64,000 bases of DNA from Leishmania mexicana MHOM/GT/2001/U1103 (lineage: Eukaryota > Euglenozoa > Kinetoplastea > Trypanosomatida > Trypanosomatidae): contig NC_018309.1 in the NCBI RefSeq assembly GCF_000234665.1, forward strand, positions 362,418 through 426,417, in the 5' to 3' direction. The translations under genes and the position numbers were made by a program. Shown here piece by piece: positions 21,047 to 30,286 of this stretch. Position 1 is the stretch's first letter; every line of letters begins with the position of its first letter. The notes under the pieces were generated by a model. It saw nothing but the letters and a program-made list of their open reading frames with translations, had not been told where the DNA came from and searched no databases.

Positions 21047-22120
21047 CTACTTTCCGGTTGGCGGCGAACACTTACCCGCAGAGGTGGCGACAGTGTTGAA
21101 CACGGAGAGTGCTTGGGTTGCAAACGTCGCAGGATCACTTACTGGCTGAGACATCACCACTGTGTTGGATTCTTTTGCCAGTTCGCCAAACTTCTCAATA
21201 TAGCTTTCTGCCACACGGAGAGAGATAGCCTCGTTGCTGTGCTTCGCCTTTTCAATGGCATCGGAGACGATGGAGATGTTGTCGGACACCGCGGCTGCCT
21301 TTACTCGGATCGCCACTGCAGCGCCCTCCGACTGCCGTTCTGCTGTGTACTTCTCCGCGTCTGCAACGCACTGCTGCGCAATCTTCATGCCGTTAGCGCG
21401 GTTGATCGTCGCGGTAGACTCACCTTCGCTCTCTAGGATGAGCTTGCGCTTTTTTCGCTCCGCCTCAGCCTGCAGATCCATTGAGCGGCGCACCAGCTCG
21501 CTCACCACAATATCTCGGATCTCGTAGCGTTTGCACTCAATACCCCACTCGTTTGCTTCACGACGAAGCACTTCCACAGTGCTTTGGTTAAGACTGGCAC
21601 GCTCCCTAAAGAGGCTATCCAGTGACATCCGCCCAATCTCGCTGCGCATTGTTGTTTGCGCCAAGTTAATCAAGTTGAACACGGGGTTCTCAATATTGTA
21701 ACTGGCTTTACACGAATCCACGATCTTGAGAAAGAGAACGCCGTCAATCTCCACCATCACATTGTCAGATGTGATTGCTGATTGGTTGGGAATTTCGATA
21801 CCTTGCTCCTTCACATTGTAGTTGTAGCGAATCTTATCGATGAAGGGTACCACCACCCACCATCCAGAGTCCAGTGTGCGGTGATAGCGACCAAGTCGTT
21901 CCACGACGTATTCATGGCCTTGCGGGACAATGTTGAAAAACGTGTTTCGTGGTGGGCGCTCAATAAAAGAGGCAGGGTCAAGCAGCATTTTCTGCGAGCG
22001 CTGCATCATCATGCGGGAAGAAGCACTGGCTCCCGGAGGGTGCTCTTGAGGGGCCGAGTTGATGGGATACGAGGCACCTTGAGCCCCGTATTGAAGCAGT
22101 ACAATTCCACGACGAAGCAT
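21047..22120 (-). CDS. Stomatin-like protein (SLP2-type SPFH/band 7 protein)
   Basis: A 357-residue SPFH/band 7 protein closest in layout to mitochondrial stomatin-like protein 2, an inner-membrane scaffold that binds cardiolipin and prohibitins. The SPFH domain starts at about residue 64 (QGHEYVVERLGRYHRTL) and runs to about 240, with the family phrase VVPFIDKI near 91-98. It is followed by a long Ala/Glu/Lys-rich coiled coil. No N-terminal membrane hairpin is visible, as expected for SLP2 rather than stomatin, and the first 45 residues could be a targeting sequence. It is the first gene of the minus-strand block, directly beside the divergent strand-switch region. Confidence 0.92.
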   Translation of the reverse strand: MLRRGIVLLQYGAQGASYPINSAPQEHPPGASASSRMMMQRSQKMLLDPASFIERPPRNTFFNIVPQGHEYVVERLGRYHRTLDSGWWVVVPFIDKIRYNYNVKEQGIEIPNQSAITSDNVMVEIDGVLFLKIVDSCKASYNIENPVFNLINLAQTTMRSEIGRMSLDSLFRERASLNQSTVEVLRREANEWGIECKRYEIRDIVVSELVRRSMDLQAEAERKKRKLILESEGESTATINRANGMKIAQQCVADAEKYTAERQSEGAAVAIRVKAAAVSDNISIVSDAIEKAKHSNEAISLRVAESYIEKFGELAKESNTVVMSQPVSDPATFATQALSVFNTVATSAGKCSPPTGK

Positions 22121-22160
22121 CTTTTTGTTCCAACTCGCATTTAATTCTTGAGTTTAAAGC

Positions 22161-22204
22161 CTAATGAAAACAGAGAATGCAGAGGAGGGAAATGGAGAAG
22201 AGGA
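22161..22204 (-). promoter_or_regulatory. Trans-splice acceptor of the stomatin-like gene
   Basis: Minus-strand CT-rich tract (complement of 22166-22204) followed by ATTAG with AG at 22162-22161, 41 bases before the ATG. Confidence 0.6.
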
Positions 22205-22635
22205 CTTCAATATTAGCGGGTGGGTGTGAGGCTGAAAGAAAATTGAGAGCGGCAGATTTCAAAGGGTTCGTCTTCTTCCAACTCTCGCCTTGCCATGGTG
22301 AAGCAGGCATTACAGAATCAGAAGTGCGGCGTTTTGTGTCTTGTTTTTCGATCACGTAGAGAAAATCAGCTGTTGGCCTATGCAACCGCATGGGCTCTCA
22401 ACTGGCTTCCAGTCCACGTGCTATTAGCTCCACAATGGCGAAATGTGAGCTTTTACACAGGCTTGAATTCGACGGATGAAGCTTCCGGCCGCTAATATTC
22501 AAGTGTGCGTTGGCTGGTTTTGCGACCATGCGAAACCTTCGCTGTGGTAGGGCATCAGCTCCCTGCTGAAATGGTTCGCCCCCTCGCCTTGCGCAATGCC
22601 GCGATTCCACAAAATGTGCAACATTCTGTTTTCCT

Positions 22636-23076
22636 CACGTGTCTATCATCCCATAGAACATCTGTTCAACTCTATCTGGCCTGTCACAGGCCCAATTGCG
22701 TGGTGCAAGGAAGCGGTAGACACGCGGTATGGCAGTGCCGACCCAGTCATCTGAGCACGGCCTCTGCCCTAAGGTATGCCCAGCCTCCGCTTCGCAGGTC
22801 GCCTCAGTGGCTCCCAATCGTGCCGACCGCCATGCGGCGCATCCCCCTCAGGACGGGTCGGGCCCCCACCAGCAGGTAGTCAGGGCCAAGTGGGATGCAT
22901 TCAAGTCACGCCAACACTCTGCCCATCATGTGGATGGCACAAGCGTACCCACTGTCGCAGGTGGCTCCGACGCGGCGCCGTCCTCGACCTGACGCTGCCG
23001 ACATCTGCAGCGATACATCGCCCTGGCCCCCTAGGGAGAGTGGGCGCTCGACCCTCACACGGCTCTGGGGTGTCCC
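22636..23076 (-). mobile_element. SIDER2-like retroposon, copy 1
   Basis: About 441 bases that are the near-perfect reverse complement of 25008-25451; the differences are a few substitutions and 1-2 base indels. Taking the poly(A) end of copy 2 as the 3' end, this copy reads on the minus strand, and its A-tail side (toward 22630) is degenerate. The size, GC-rich body and A-rich tail fit the SIDER2 short degenerate retroposons of Leishmania, which derive from ingi-type elements. The family name is from memory. Confidence 0.7.
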
Positions 23077-23472
23077 CCGTCATCAGGGATGTATGTATTT
23101 TTCTGCTGATTTTCCAGAGAAGTACAGTCAAGGAGCGGGGGGGGGGAGAGGAGACGTATGCAGAGGTGCCCATAACTGTTCCTGAGGATGTTACTTTCTT
23201 GAGAGGCATGACAGGGAGAAAACGTGCGAACGTATTCGCAGCTCTTCGTGGACTGGAAGCGGGGGTTTCATAGGTGTGTGTTTATCTTAACCTGGGAGAG
23301 CTTATAGAAAAAAACAAGATAGCGGCACTGGACACCGTGTCGCCAAGCTGCACCACAGCTTCGTGTATTCTGCGAGGCGAAGAGATGTGCACTTATTCTC
23401 TGATATGTCTGACTCCATTGATTATTTGCCACAGTCGATCTCATCCTTTTTCTTTTGTTACTTGAACTGCTG

Positions 23473-23508
23473 TCCCTCTTCTCTTCTCCCTTGCTTCCCG
23501 TTTTGCAG
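23473..23508 (+). promoter_or_regulatory. Trans-splice acceptor of the 443-residue protein gene
   Basis: Strong polypyrimidine tract (CCCTCTTCTCTTCTCCC and following) ending in TTTTGCAG, AG at 23507-23508, 72 bases before the ATG. Confidence 0.75.
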
Positions 23509-23580
23509 TGATTCGAATCATCTTGCCATTCACGGTCGGTACTACACGCATATTTTTTTTTCCTGGTCAGAAGTGCAGCC

Positions 23581-24912
23581 ATGTTTCATACGTCACGCCT
23601 AGCCGTTCCACGGTTCGCCACAAAGACGAGTGCGCTACTTACACGGCCAGGCAAGGCGGAGAAGTCTGTCGCACCACCGAATCCTGAGGGTAGAACTGAA
23701 GCCAGCGCTGTTAGTGGCGTAACAGAGAGGACCACCGCTCCTCTGCAGCCTCCCATTATCGACAGCACAAAGGAAGGCAGAACACATATTCTTCCACAAA
23801 AAGTCTTGAAGGAACTGCTCAACTCTGTGTCGGCCGGGCAGCAGAACTTCCTCTTCGGCTCTGACAAGGACGCTGGTGACCCCACCGTTGGCGTGCTTCG
23901 TGCCACTGGAAGCTTCTTTGAATCGATCAATACGGCTTACGAAGGCCGTATGCTTCAAGAGCAGCAGGTCGAGGTAGAAAACTTTGTTGTAAAGCGCCGC
24001 ATACATTACATGCAGCGTCTCAACGAAGAAACAGAAGAGTTTCGGCGTGAGCAAAAGGAAATCCATGATGAGATACAGCGTATGGAGGCGGAAAAGTACA
24101 AGAACGATCTCAACAACGATGTGATTCAGTTTACAAAGGCCAGGGAAACAGAGTACGAAGCTCGCCTGCATGTGGATGTGGAGAAGTATCACAACGCACT
24201 TCTTGCATACCGTGCGCGTGTGAAGAAGAGTGACCAACTAGGTGCGGATGGTGAGACCCCGTTGAAGCAGCTGAATATGAATGTGATTGAGATCATGCAG
24301 GAAATGGAGATGGACGATACCCTGCGCGACTTTGGCGATGCTGCTGGTATTGGGAACGACCTTTCCGATCAGGATATCCGTAGCTACGTAGTGCAGCGAA
24401 CCTGCTTCTACGAAAAGGTTGTGCAAGATGAGGTCCACGACTTCACAAAAAGACGCAAGAGCTTTTATGAGGATCTTCTGGAGGCCCGAGCAGTTCGTCA
24501 TGCCGCCAAAGTTCGAGCGGACACGGAAAAGTTTCACAGTCAACGGCAGAGGTACTACGACGAGCGACTGACTGCTGACGGGTCGTGGATGGCCAAGTGC
24601 TTTCAGGAGCACTACAATCGCTGCTTTCTGCAGTCGTACGCGCGCCGAGCCTGGATCGAGCACCGTCGCTACCAGGCCACGTTGGAGGGTATTAAGCTCT
24701 TCACGGAAAACGATGAGAAGGTGCCAGCGATATCGAATCCGGCGGATATCAGTATCTCCACTTTAAACGCCGAAATACCGCTTTCCACAATCCTCGACAT
24801 GTACGAAAGCGAAAATATGGCAGAGGTTACACGAGACGTTTTCCTCAAAGCAGCACGCCGCGTTGCGACCGACTATGCACCTTACAGCGTCGACGAACGC
24901 CCTTCGGCGTGA
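23581..24912 (+). CDS. Coiled-coil protein, probably mitochondrial, kinetoplastid-type
   Basis: A 443-residue protein. The first 25-30 residues are basic and Ser/Thr-rich with no acids (MFHTSRLAVPRFATKTSALL), a good mitochondrial presequence. Residues about 130-350 are very rich in Glu, Lys, Arg, Phe and Tyr, with several related phrases in which an aromatic pair is followed by a charged helix (RRIHYMQRL, RTCFYEKVV, RKSFYEDLL, RQRYYDERL). This suggests internally repeated helical units of roughly 30-60 residues. I recognise no catalytic motif. It is the first gene of the plus-strand block and is bracketed by the inverted SIDER2-like pair; the downstream copy probably lies in its 3' UTR in sense orientation. 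Confidence 0.85.
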   Translation: MFHTSRLAVPRFATKTSALLTRPGKAEKSVAPPNPEGRTEASAVSGVTERTTAPLQPPIIDSTKEGRTHILPQKVLKELLNSVSAGQQNFLFGSDKDAGDPTVGVLRATGSFFESINTAYEGRMLQEQQVEVENFVVKRRIHYMQRLNEETEEFRREQKEIHDEIQRMEAEKYKNDLNNDVIQFTKARETEYEARLHVDVEKYHNALLAYRARVKKSDQLGADGETPLKQLNMNVIEIMQEMEMDDTLRDFGDAAGIGNDLSDQDIRSYVVQRTCFYEKVVQDEVHDFTKRRKSFYEDLLEARAVRHAAKVRADTEKFHSQRQRYYDERLTADGSWMAKCFQEHYNRCFLQSYARRAWIEHRRYQATLEGIKLFTENDEKVPAISNPADISISTLNAEIPLSTILDMYESENMAEVTRDVFLKAARRVATDYAPYSVDERPSA

Positions 24913-25007
24913 ATATTACGCTCTTATAGAGAGGGAACAATACACTTGAACGATTTAAATCTTTTTCATATATTTTTTTCTCCGTGTTTTATGAACCGTA
25001 ATATCGT

Positions 25008-25463
25008 GGGACACCCCAGAGCCGTGTGAGGGTCGAGCGCCCACTCTCCCTAGGGGGCCAGGGCGATGTATCGCTGCAGATGTCGGCAGCGTCAGGTCGA
25101 GGACGGCGCCGCGTCGGAGCCACCTGCGACAGTGGGTACGCTTGTGCCATCCACATGATGGGCAGAGTGTTGGCGTGACTTGAATGCATCCCACTTGGCC
25201 CTGACTACCTGCTGGTGGGGGGCCCGACCCGTCCTGAGGGGGATGCGCCGCATGGCGGTCGGCACGATTGGGAGCCACTGTGAGGCGACCTGCGAAGCGG
25301 AGGCTGGGCATAGCTTAGGACAGAGGCCGTGCTCAGATGACTGGGTCGGCACTGCCATACCGCGTGTCTACCGCTTCCTTGCACCACGCAATTGGGCCTG
25401 TGACAGGCCAGATAGAGTTGAACAGATGTTCTATGGGATGATAGACACGTGGCAAAAAAAAAA
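25008..25463 (+). mobile_element. SIDER2-like retroposon, copy 2, with poly(A) tail
   Basis: About 444 bases matching copy 1 in inverted orientation, followed by GC and a run of ten A (25454-25463), the hallmark of LINE-mobilised short retroposons. It lies in plus sense in the presumed 3' UTR of the upstream gene. This is the usual place for SIDER2 elements, which are reported to destabilise the mRNAs that carry them. It is a little shorter than the roughly 0.55 kb usual for the family. Confidence 0.75.
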
Positions 25464-25809
25464 TGAAAGCTTTTATTGTGCCCTCGAGTGCCTCTTTTGA
25501 TCAGCTCACAAGCTGTTTTACACGATTAAAAATAAAACACGGTTACAGCCGTGAAGGGTGCGTATGTTAACATCACCTTTGTTGGATTTCGTGTGGTGCG
25601 CTGGCGACGCGGACCTCGTTTGAGGTGAAATGCACGGTGATTTTTTCCATTTAAGCTTGCTCAACGAATTGCATCTCTTCTCCTGACTTTCTGTTGGTGC
25701 AACTCTTTCTTGACTGCATTCTGGGCGCATCAAAGAGTCACGGACACACTGCATGGGTTGCTGTGTTGTTTTTTCGTTTGCGCTTGCTTTCACACGTGTT
25801 CAGCTTTGG

Positions 25810-25833
25810 TTTTTGCTGCTTTCTCTTCCGTAG
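25810..25833 (+). promoter_or_regulatory. Trans-splice acceptor of the AFG1-like gene
   Basis: Tract TTTTTGCTGCTTTCTCTTCC followed by GTAG (AG at 25832-25833), 15 bases before the ATG. Confidence 0.7.
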
Positions 25834-25848
25834 ACAATTCTTAACAGT

Positions 25849-27285
25849 ATGTTTCGGCGAGCTTCTGTTCTCCTCTCCCTCCGACCTTCCGAGGCCTACC
25901 GGCAGCTTGTCTTGCGGGGCGACCTCTCAAACGATCAAAATCAAATTAGTGCTCTGCCTGTGTTTGACCGTCTTTACGATGATTTGGTGAAGTACACGAA
26001 GGAGAGTAAGCGCATCGCTGTTCCGAAGCGGCAAGTGGAGCTTCGCCCTCCCAATCGTCTAGGAATTATCCCATCTTTTTTTCTTCGCCGTGAGCAGGAG
26101 AAAAAGGTGGAGCAAGCCCTTAGCGATGATAACAAGGCGGTGTACCATCCCCTGTCGCACGTGAAGGGGCTGTATGTGTGGGGTGGGGTGGGATGCGGCA
26201 AAACCATGCTCATGGACCTGCTGTACGATAATGCGCCTCCCGAGATCCGCAAACGGCGCCTTCACTTTCACCAGTTCATGCTGGATATGCAGAAGACGTC
26301 AAATTCGATCCGCTACAAGTCGAAGGAAGAGATGCAGGATCCTGCAAACCGGACAAACATGGTGCGCTACAACACCAGTGACAATCGCCGTCGAACCCCG
26401 GATGCCGAGATCAATCTGTTCGACGAGGTGGCGCAGCGGATGATCAGCGATGTTGAGCTTCTTTGCTTCGACGAGGTGGCCGTCTCTGATGTGGCACACG
26501 CCATGATTCTCAAGCGTCTCTTCCATTCATTCTACAAGATCGGACTTGTTGTCATCTTCACTTCAAACCGCCCCCTTGAGGACTTGTACAAGGATGGCCT
26601 GAACCGTGGTGGGTTCATTCCTTTCATCGATCTGGTGAAGAAGCAGTGCATCATTCATCACATGAAGAGCAACGTCGACCATCGGTTACTCGGCCACCAG
26701 GCGGACACCTACCTCACTCCAATGAACAGTGAGAACACCTCCAAGTTCGAAAAGCTGTTTCTTGAGATGTGCAAGGCGATGCCTGCGACGGAGCGGAAGC
26801 TTGAGGTGTTTGGGCGCGACGTCATTGTGCCGCGGGCATGTGGAGGTGTGTGCTACTTCCACTTCTTTGAGCTCTGCGGCGGTGAAAAGTCTACGGCAGA
26901 CTACGAGGTAATTGCCAGGACGTTTCACACAATCTTCATCAATGGTGTGCCCCAGTTTCCGTACGAGAACAGCGATGTGAAGAGCCGGTTTCTACTGCTC
27001 ATCGATACGCTGTACGGGCATAGGTGCAAGGTAATGATTCACGCTGCGGTTGAACCGCCGCAGCTGCAAGCTCCGAAAGGAGAGGGCGCGGGCAGAATAG
27101 AAGGCGGTGCTCAACGGTTCGATCAGCTTTCCGAGTTCGAGCGCGAAAGTGGTAATAAGTTAGTGGATGCGGATGATAGCGCGTTCCAAATGGACCGGTG
27201 TGTGTCGCGTCTGTTCGAGATGCGCACAAAGGAGTACCTTGAGATCCCTCATGAGCCACAGGATGTGGATTTATCCACGCGATGA
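25849..27285 (+). CDS. AFG1: AFG1/LACE1/ZapE-family mitochondrial AAA ATPase
   Basis: A 478-residue member of the AFG1-like P-loop ATPases, inner-membrane-associated mitochondrial proteins implicated in turnover or assembly of respiratory-chain subunits (bacterial relative ZapE). The Walker A motif GGVGCGKT is at residues 112-119, Walker B LLCFDE at 204-209, and the sensor region IFTSNRPLEDLY follows at about 237. The N-terminal MFRRASVLLSLRPS is a short basic presequence. The family length (about 360-480) fits. The 3' two thirds from base 26309 recur after the assembly gap, so this copy is the complete one. Confidence 0.95.
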   Translation: MFRRASVLLSLRPSEAYRQLVLRGDLSNDQNQISALPVFDRLYDDLVKYTKESKRIAVPKRQVELRPPNRLGIIPSFFLRREQEKKVEQALSDDNKAVYHPLSHVKGLYVWGGVGCGKTMLMDLLYDNAPPEIRKRRLHFHQFMLDMQKTSNSIRYKSKEEMQDPANRTNMVRYNTSDNRRRTPDAEINLFDEVAQRMISDVELLCFDEVAVSDVAHAMILKRLFHSFYKIGLVVIFTSNRPLEDLYKDGLNRGGFIPFIDLVKKQCIIHHMKSNVDHRLLGHQADTYLTPMNSENTSKFEKLFLEMCKAMPATERKLEVFGRDVIVPRACGGVCYFHFFELCGGEKSTADYEVIARTFHTIFINGVPQFPYENSDVKSRFLLLIDTLYGHRCKVMIHAAVEPPQLQAPKGEGAGRIEGGAQRFDQLSEFERESGNKLVDADDSAFQMDRCVSRLFEMRTKEYLEIPHEPQDVDLSTR

Positions 27286-28058
27286 GATGCAGCTCCGTTG
27301 GTTCTGGCCCCGCCCTTATTTTTGTTTTGTGTGCTTGAACGAACTCTTCCAGCAAAACGGCGCACACGCTTTCTGTGGGGACATCCACCAACGCTTGTTC
27401 TCTACACACCACATACACACTCAAAGAAGGCATGCGTGACGGTTGGACATGGAGCATCAGGCAAGCAACAACAACCAGACCCAATACACGAAAAAAAGAA
27501 CAAAAGTAGGCGTGATGCCAACCGACAAGTCCATGAAGGGGACAGAAGAAGGGAAAATTCAGATCAAAAGAAAACGAAACGAGAGGGCAAACGGTAATGC
27601 TACGACGAATAATAAAAGATGGGCGGGTGTGCATGCGCTTTGTGCCGTGTCTTCTCTCCCCCTCCCCCTGTCGTGTCCGGGAAAAAGGGGCTTCACTCCT
27701 CGTCGCGTCTTGTCTTGGCCGTATCCAGGAGAGTGCGGGATGCTGAATGCGCGTGGCTGCCACGCACGGATGCAAAGGTTTGCTGAGCGAGAAACACCGA
27801 TTTGTTTGTCTGGTTTGCTCCTTCGTCTCTGCTCGCCCTGCTCGTCCTATCCTACTGCGCCTACCGTGCCGCTTCATCGTGAACGCTTTCCCCCTCTTCG
27901 TTTACTTGTCCGTATCTCTTCTCGGGGGAGGTCTCACCGTCGTCTCACTCCTCGCGCTCCTCGGCACTGCGCAGCGAGCGCACTTCTTTCATAGCCGCTG
28001 CGCTTCCTCTTTGATGCAGCGAAGGAGCGAGATAACAAGAGCAGAGAGAGTCACCGCC
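27286..28058. other. Spacer between AFG1-like gene and first lectin start
   Basis: A-rich then CT-rich spacer, duplicated exactly at 29514-30286. No gene is seen; the open frame starting at 27747 runs through it into the lectin but lies upstream of the splice acceptor. Confidence 0.65.
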
Positions 28059-28436
28059 ATGGCCATGGCGGCTACCAGGCTAGCAGCATCACTGCTGGCA
28101 CTTTTCCTGTGCGGCTGCGCGTGCGTTAGCAACGCCGCTGCGGCCCGTGTGAACGATGATCTGCCGCCTGGCGTGATGCGCGGGCCGCTGCTACACGAGC
28201 ACAGCTTTCAAGAGCCGCTCGTAAGCGACTGGTGGGAGGAAGGCGTTCCGCACTACATGATTGGCGGGTCGGCGGTCGCCAACGAGCGCTTTCTTCGCCT
28301 CACCACGAACGATCTGGATGACCATGGGTTCGCTTTCAACACCGCACCACTTGATCACGACAATTGGGAGGCTCGCGCGCGCTTCTCCATCCGGCCACCA
28401 CCGGTGGCGGCTGACATGAACGGTAGCTCCGTCCAC
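28059..28436 (+). pseudogene. Truncated copy of the L-type lectin gene, cut by the gap
   Basis: The first 126 codons of the lectin (identical to the start of 30287-31810), interrupted by the N run. It is probably not a real second gene but the end of a contig whose overlap with the next was not merged. Confidence 0.8.
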
Positions 28437-28536
28437 NNNNNNNNNNNNNNNNNNNNNNNNNNNNNNNNNNNNNNNNNNNNNNNNNNNNNNNNNNNNNNNN
28501 NNNNNNNNNNNNNNNNNNNNNNNNNNNNNNNNNNNN
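28437..28536. other. Assembly gap of exactly 100 N
   Basis: Placeholder gap of standard size. Both flanks carry the same 2,128-bp sequence, so the true gap may be of negative length (an overlap). Confidence 0.99.
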
Positions 28537-29513
28537 TCCGCTACAAGTCGAAGGAAGAGATGCAGGATCCTGCAAACCGGACAAACATGGTGCGCTACAA
28601 CACCAGTGACAATCGCCGTCGAACCCCGGATGCCGAGATCAATCTGTTCGACGAGGTGGCGCAGCGGATGATCAGCGATGTTGAGCTTCTTTGCTTCGAC
28701 GAGGTGGCCGTCTCTGATGTGGCACACGCCATGATTCTCAAGCGTCTCTTCCATTCATTCTACAAGATCGGACTTGTTGTCATCTTCACTTCAAACCGCC
28801 CCCTTGAGGACTTGTACAAGGATGGCCTGAACCGTGGTGGGTTCATTCCTTTCATCGATCTGGTGAAGAAGCAGTGCATCATTCATCACATGAAGAGCAA
28901 CGTCGACCATCGGTTACTCGGCCACCAGGCGGACACCTACCTCACTCCAATGAACAGTGAGAACACCTCCAAGTTCGAAAAGCTGTTTCTTGAGATGTGC
29001 AAGGCGATGCCTGCGACGGAGCGGAAGCTTGAGGTGTTTGGGCGCGACGTCATTGTGCCGCGGGCATGTGGAGGTGTGTGCTACTTCCACTTCTTTGAGC
29101 TCTGCGGCGGTGAAAAGTCTACGGCAGACTACGAGGTAATTGCCAGGACGTTTCACACAATCTTCATCAATGGTGTGCCCCAGTTTCCGTACGAGAACAG
29201 CGATGTGAAGAGCCGGTTTCTACTGCTCATCGATACGCTGTACGGGCATAGGTGCAAGGTAATGATTCACGCTGCGGTTGAACCGCCGCAGCTGCAAGCT
29301 CCGAAAGGAGAGGGCGCGGGCAGAATAGAAGGCGGTGCTCAACGGTTCGATCAGCTTTCCGAGTTCGAGCGCGAAAGTGGTAATAAGTTAGTGGATGCGG
29401 ATGATAGCGCGTTCCAAATGGACCGGTGTGTGTCGCGTCTGTTCGAGATGCGCACAAAGGAGTACCTTGAGATCCCTCATGAGCCACAGGATGTGGATTT
29501 ATCCACGCGATGA
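28537..29513 (+). pseudogene. 5'-truncated copy of the AFG1-like ATPase gene
   Basis: Codons about 154-478 of the AFG1-like protein, identical to the copy ending at 27285, with the Walker B region but without Walker A. By chance the frame runs through the N run in phase with the truncated lectin, making a chimeric frame from 27747. This is most likely an assembly duplicate and not a functional gene. Confidence 0.8.
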
Positions 29514-30210
29514 GATGCAGCTCCGTTGGTTCTGGCCCCGCCCTTATTTTTGTTTTGTGTGCTTGAACGAACTCTTCCAGCAAAACGGCGCACACGCTTT
29601 CTGTGGGGACATCCACCAACGCTTGTTCTCTACACACCACATACACACTCAAAGAAGGCATGCGTGACGGTTGGACATGGAGCATCAGGCAAGCAACAAC
29701 AACCAGACCCAATACACGAAAAAAAGAACAAAAGTAGGCGTGATGCCAACCGACAAGTCCATGAAGGGGACAGAAGAAGGGAAAATTCAGATCAAAAGAA
29801 AACGAAACGAGAGGGCAAACGGTAATGCTACGACGAATAATAAAAGATGGGCGGGTGTGCATGCGCTTTGTGCCGTGTCTTCTCTCCCCCTCCCCCTGTC
29901 GTGTCCGGGAAAAAGGGGCTTCACTCCTCGTCGCGTCTTGTCTTGGCCGTATCCAGGAGAGTGCGGGATGCTGAATGCGCGTGGCTGCCACGCACGGATG
30001 CAAAGGTTTGCTGAGCGAGAAACACCGATTTGTTTGTCTGGTTTGCTCCTTCGTCTCTGCTCGCCCTGCTCGTCCTATCCTACTGCGCCTACCGTGCCGC
30101 TTCATCGTGAACGCTTTCCCCCTCTTCGTTTACTTGTCCGTATCTCTTCTCGGGGGAGGTCTCACCGTCGTCTCACTCCTCGCGCTCCTCGGCACTGCGC
30201 AGCGAGCGCA

Positions 30211-30247
30211 CTTCTTTCATAGCCGCTGCGCTTCCTCTTTGATGCAG
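30211..30247 (+). promoter_or_regulatory. Trans-splice acceptor of the lectin gene
   Basis: CT-rich stretch ending in GCTTCCTCTTTGATGCAG, AG at 30246-30247, 39 bases before the ATG at 30287. The in-frame ATG at 30242 straddles the acceptor and is excluded. Confidence 0.6.
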
Positions 30248-30286
30248 CGAAGGAGCGAGATAACAAGAGCAGAGAGAGTCACCGCC

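Larger units (their letters stand above)
22121..23580. promoter_or_regulatory. Divergent strand-switch region (likely bidirectional Pol II start zone)
   Basis: The gene to the left reads leftward and the gene to the right reads rightward, so this 1.46-kb region is where two polycistronic blocks diverge. In trypanosomatids such regions are the main RNA polymerase II initiation zones, marked by histone modification rather than TATA boxes. It contains a SIDER2-like element (22636-23076) in minus sense and a ten-base G run at 23137-23146. The region is comparatively AT-rich at its edges. No ORF here is credible. Confidence 0.75.
24913..25848. other. Intergenic spacer with SIDER2-like copy 2
   Basis: 3' flank of the 443-residue protein gene and 5' flank of the AFG1-like gene. 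About half is the retroposon; the rest is AT-richer spacer with T-rich tracts. No gene is seen. Confidence 0.7.
26309..28436 (+). repeat. 2,128-bp direct repeat, left copy (contig end before gap)
   Basis: Appears identical to 28537-30664 at a constant offset of 2,228 bases, which equals the repeat plus the 100 N. It includes the 3' two thirds of the AFG1-like gene, the spacer and the 5' end of the lectin gene. It ends exactly at the N run. Confidence 0.95.

Noticed and set aside
22776..23273. 165-codon frame in SIDER2-like copy 1
   Set aside because: The frame is shared between copies only with shifts and belongs to a short non-autonomous retroposon.
27747..29513. 588-codon frame joining the lectin N-terminus to the AFG1-like C-terminus through the N run
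   Set aside because: The join is an accident of phase across the 100-N gap; both parts are duplicates of complete genes on either side.
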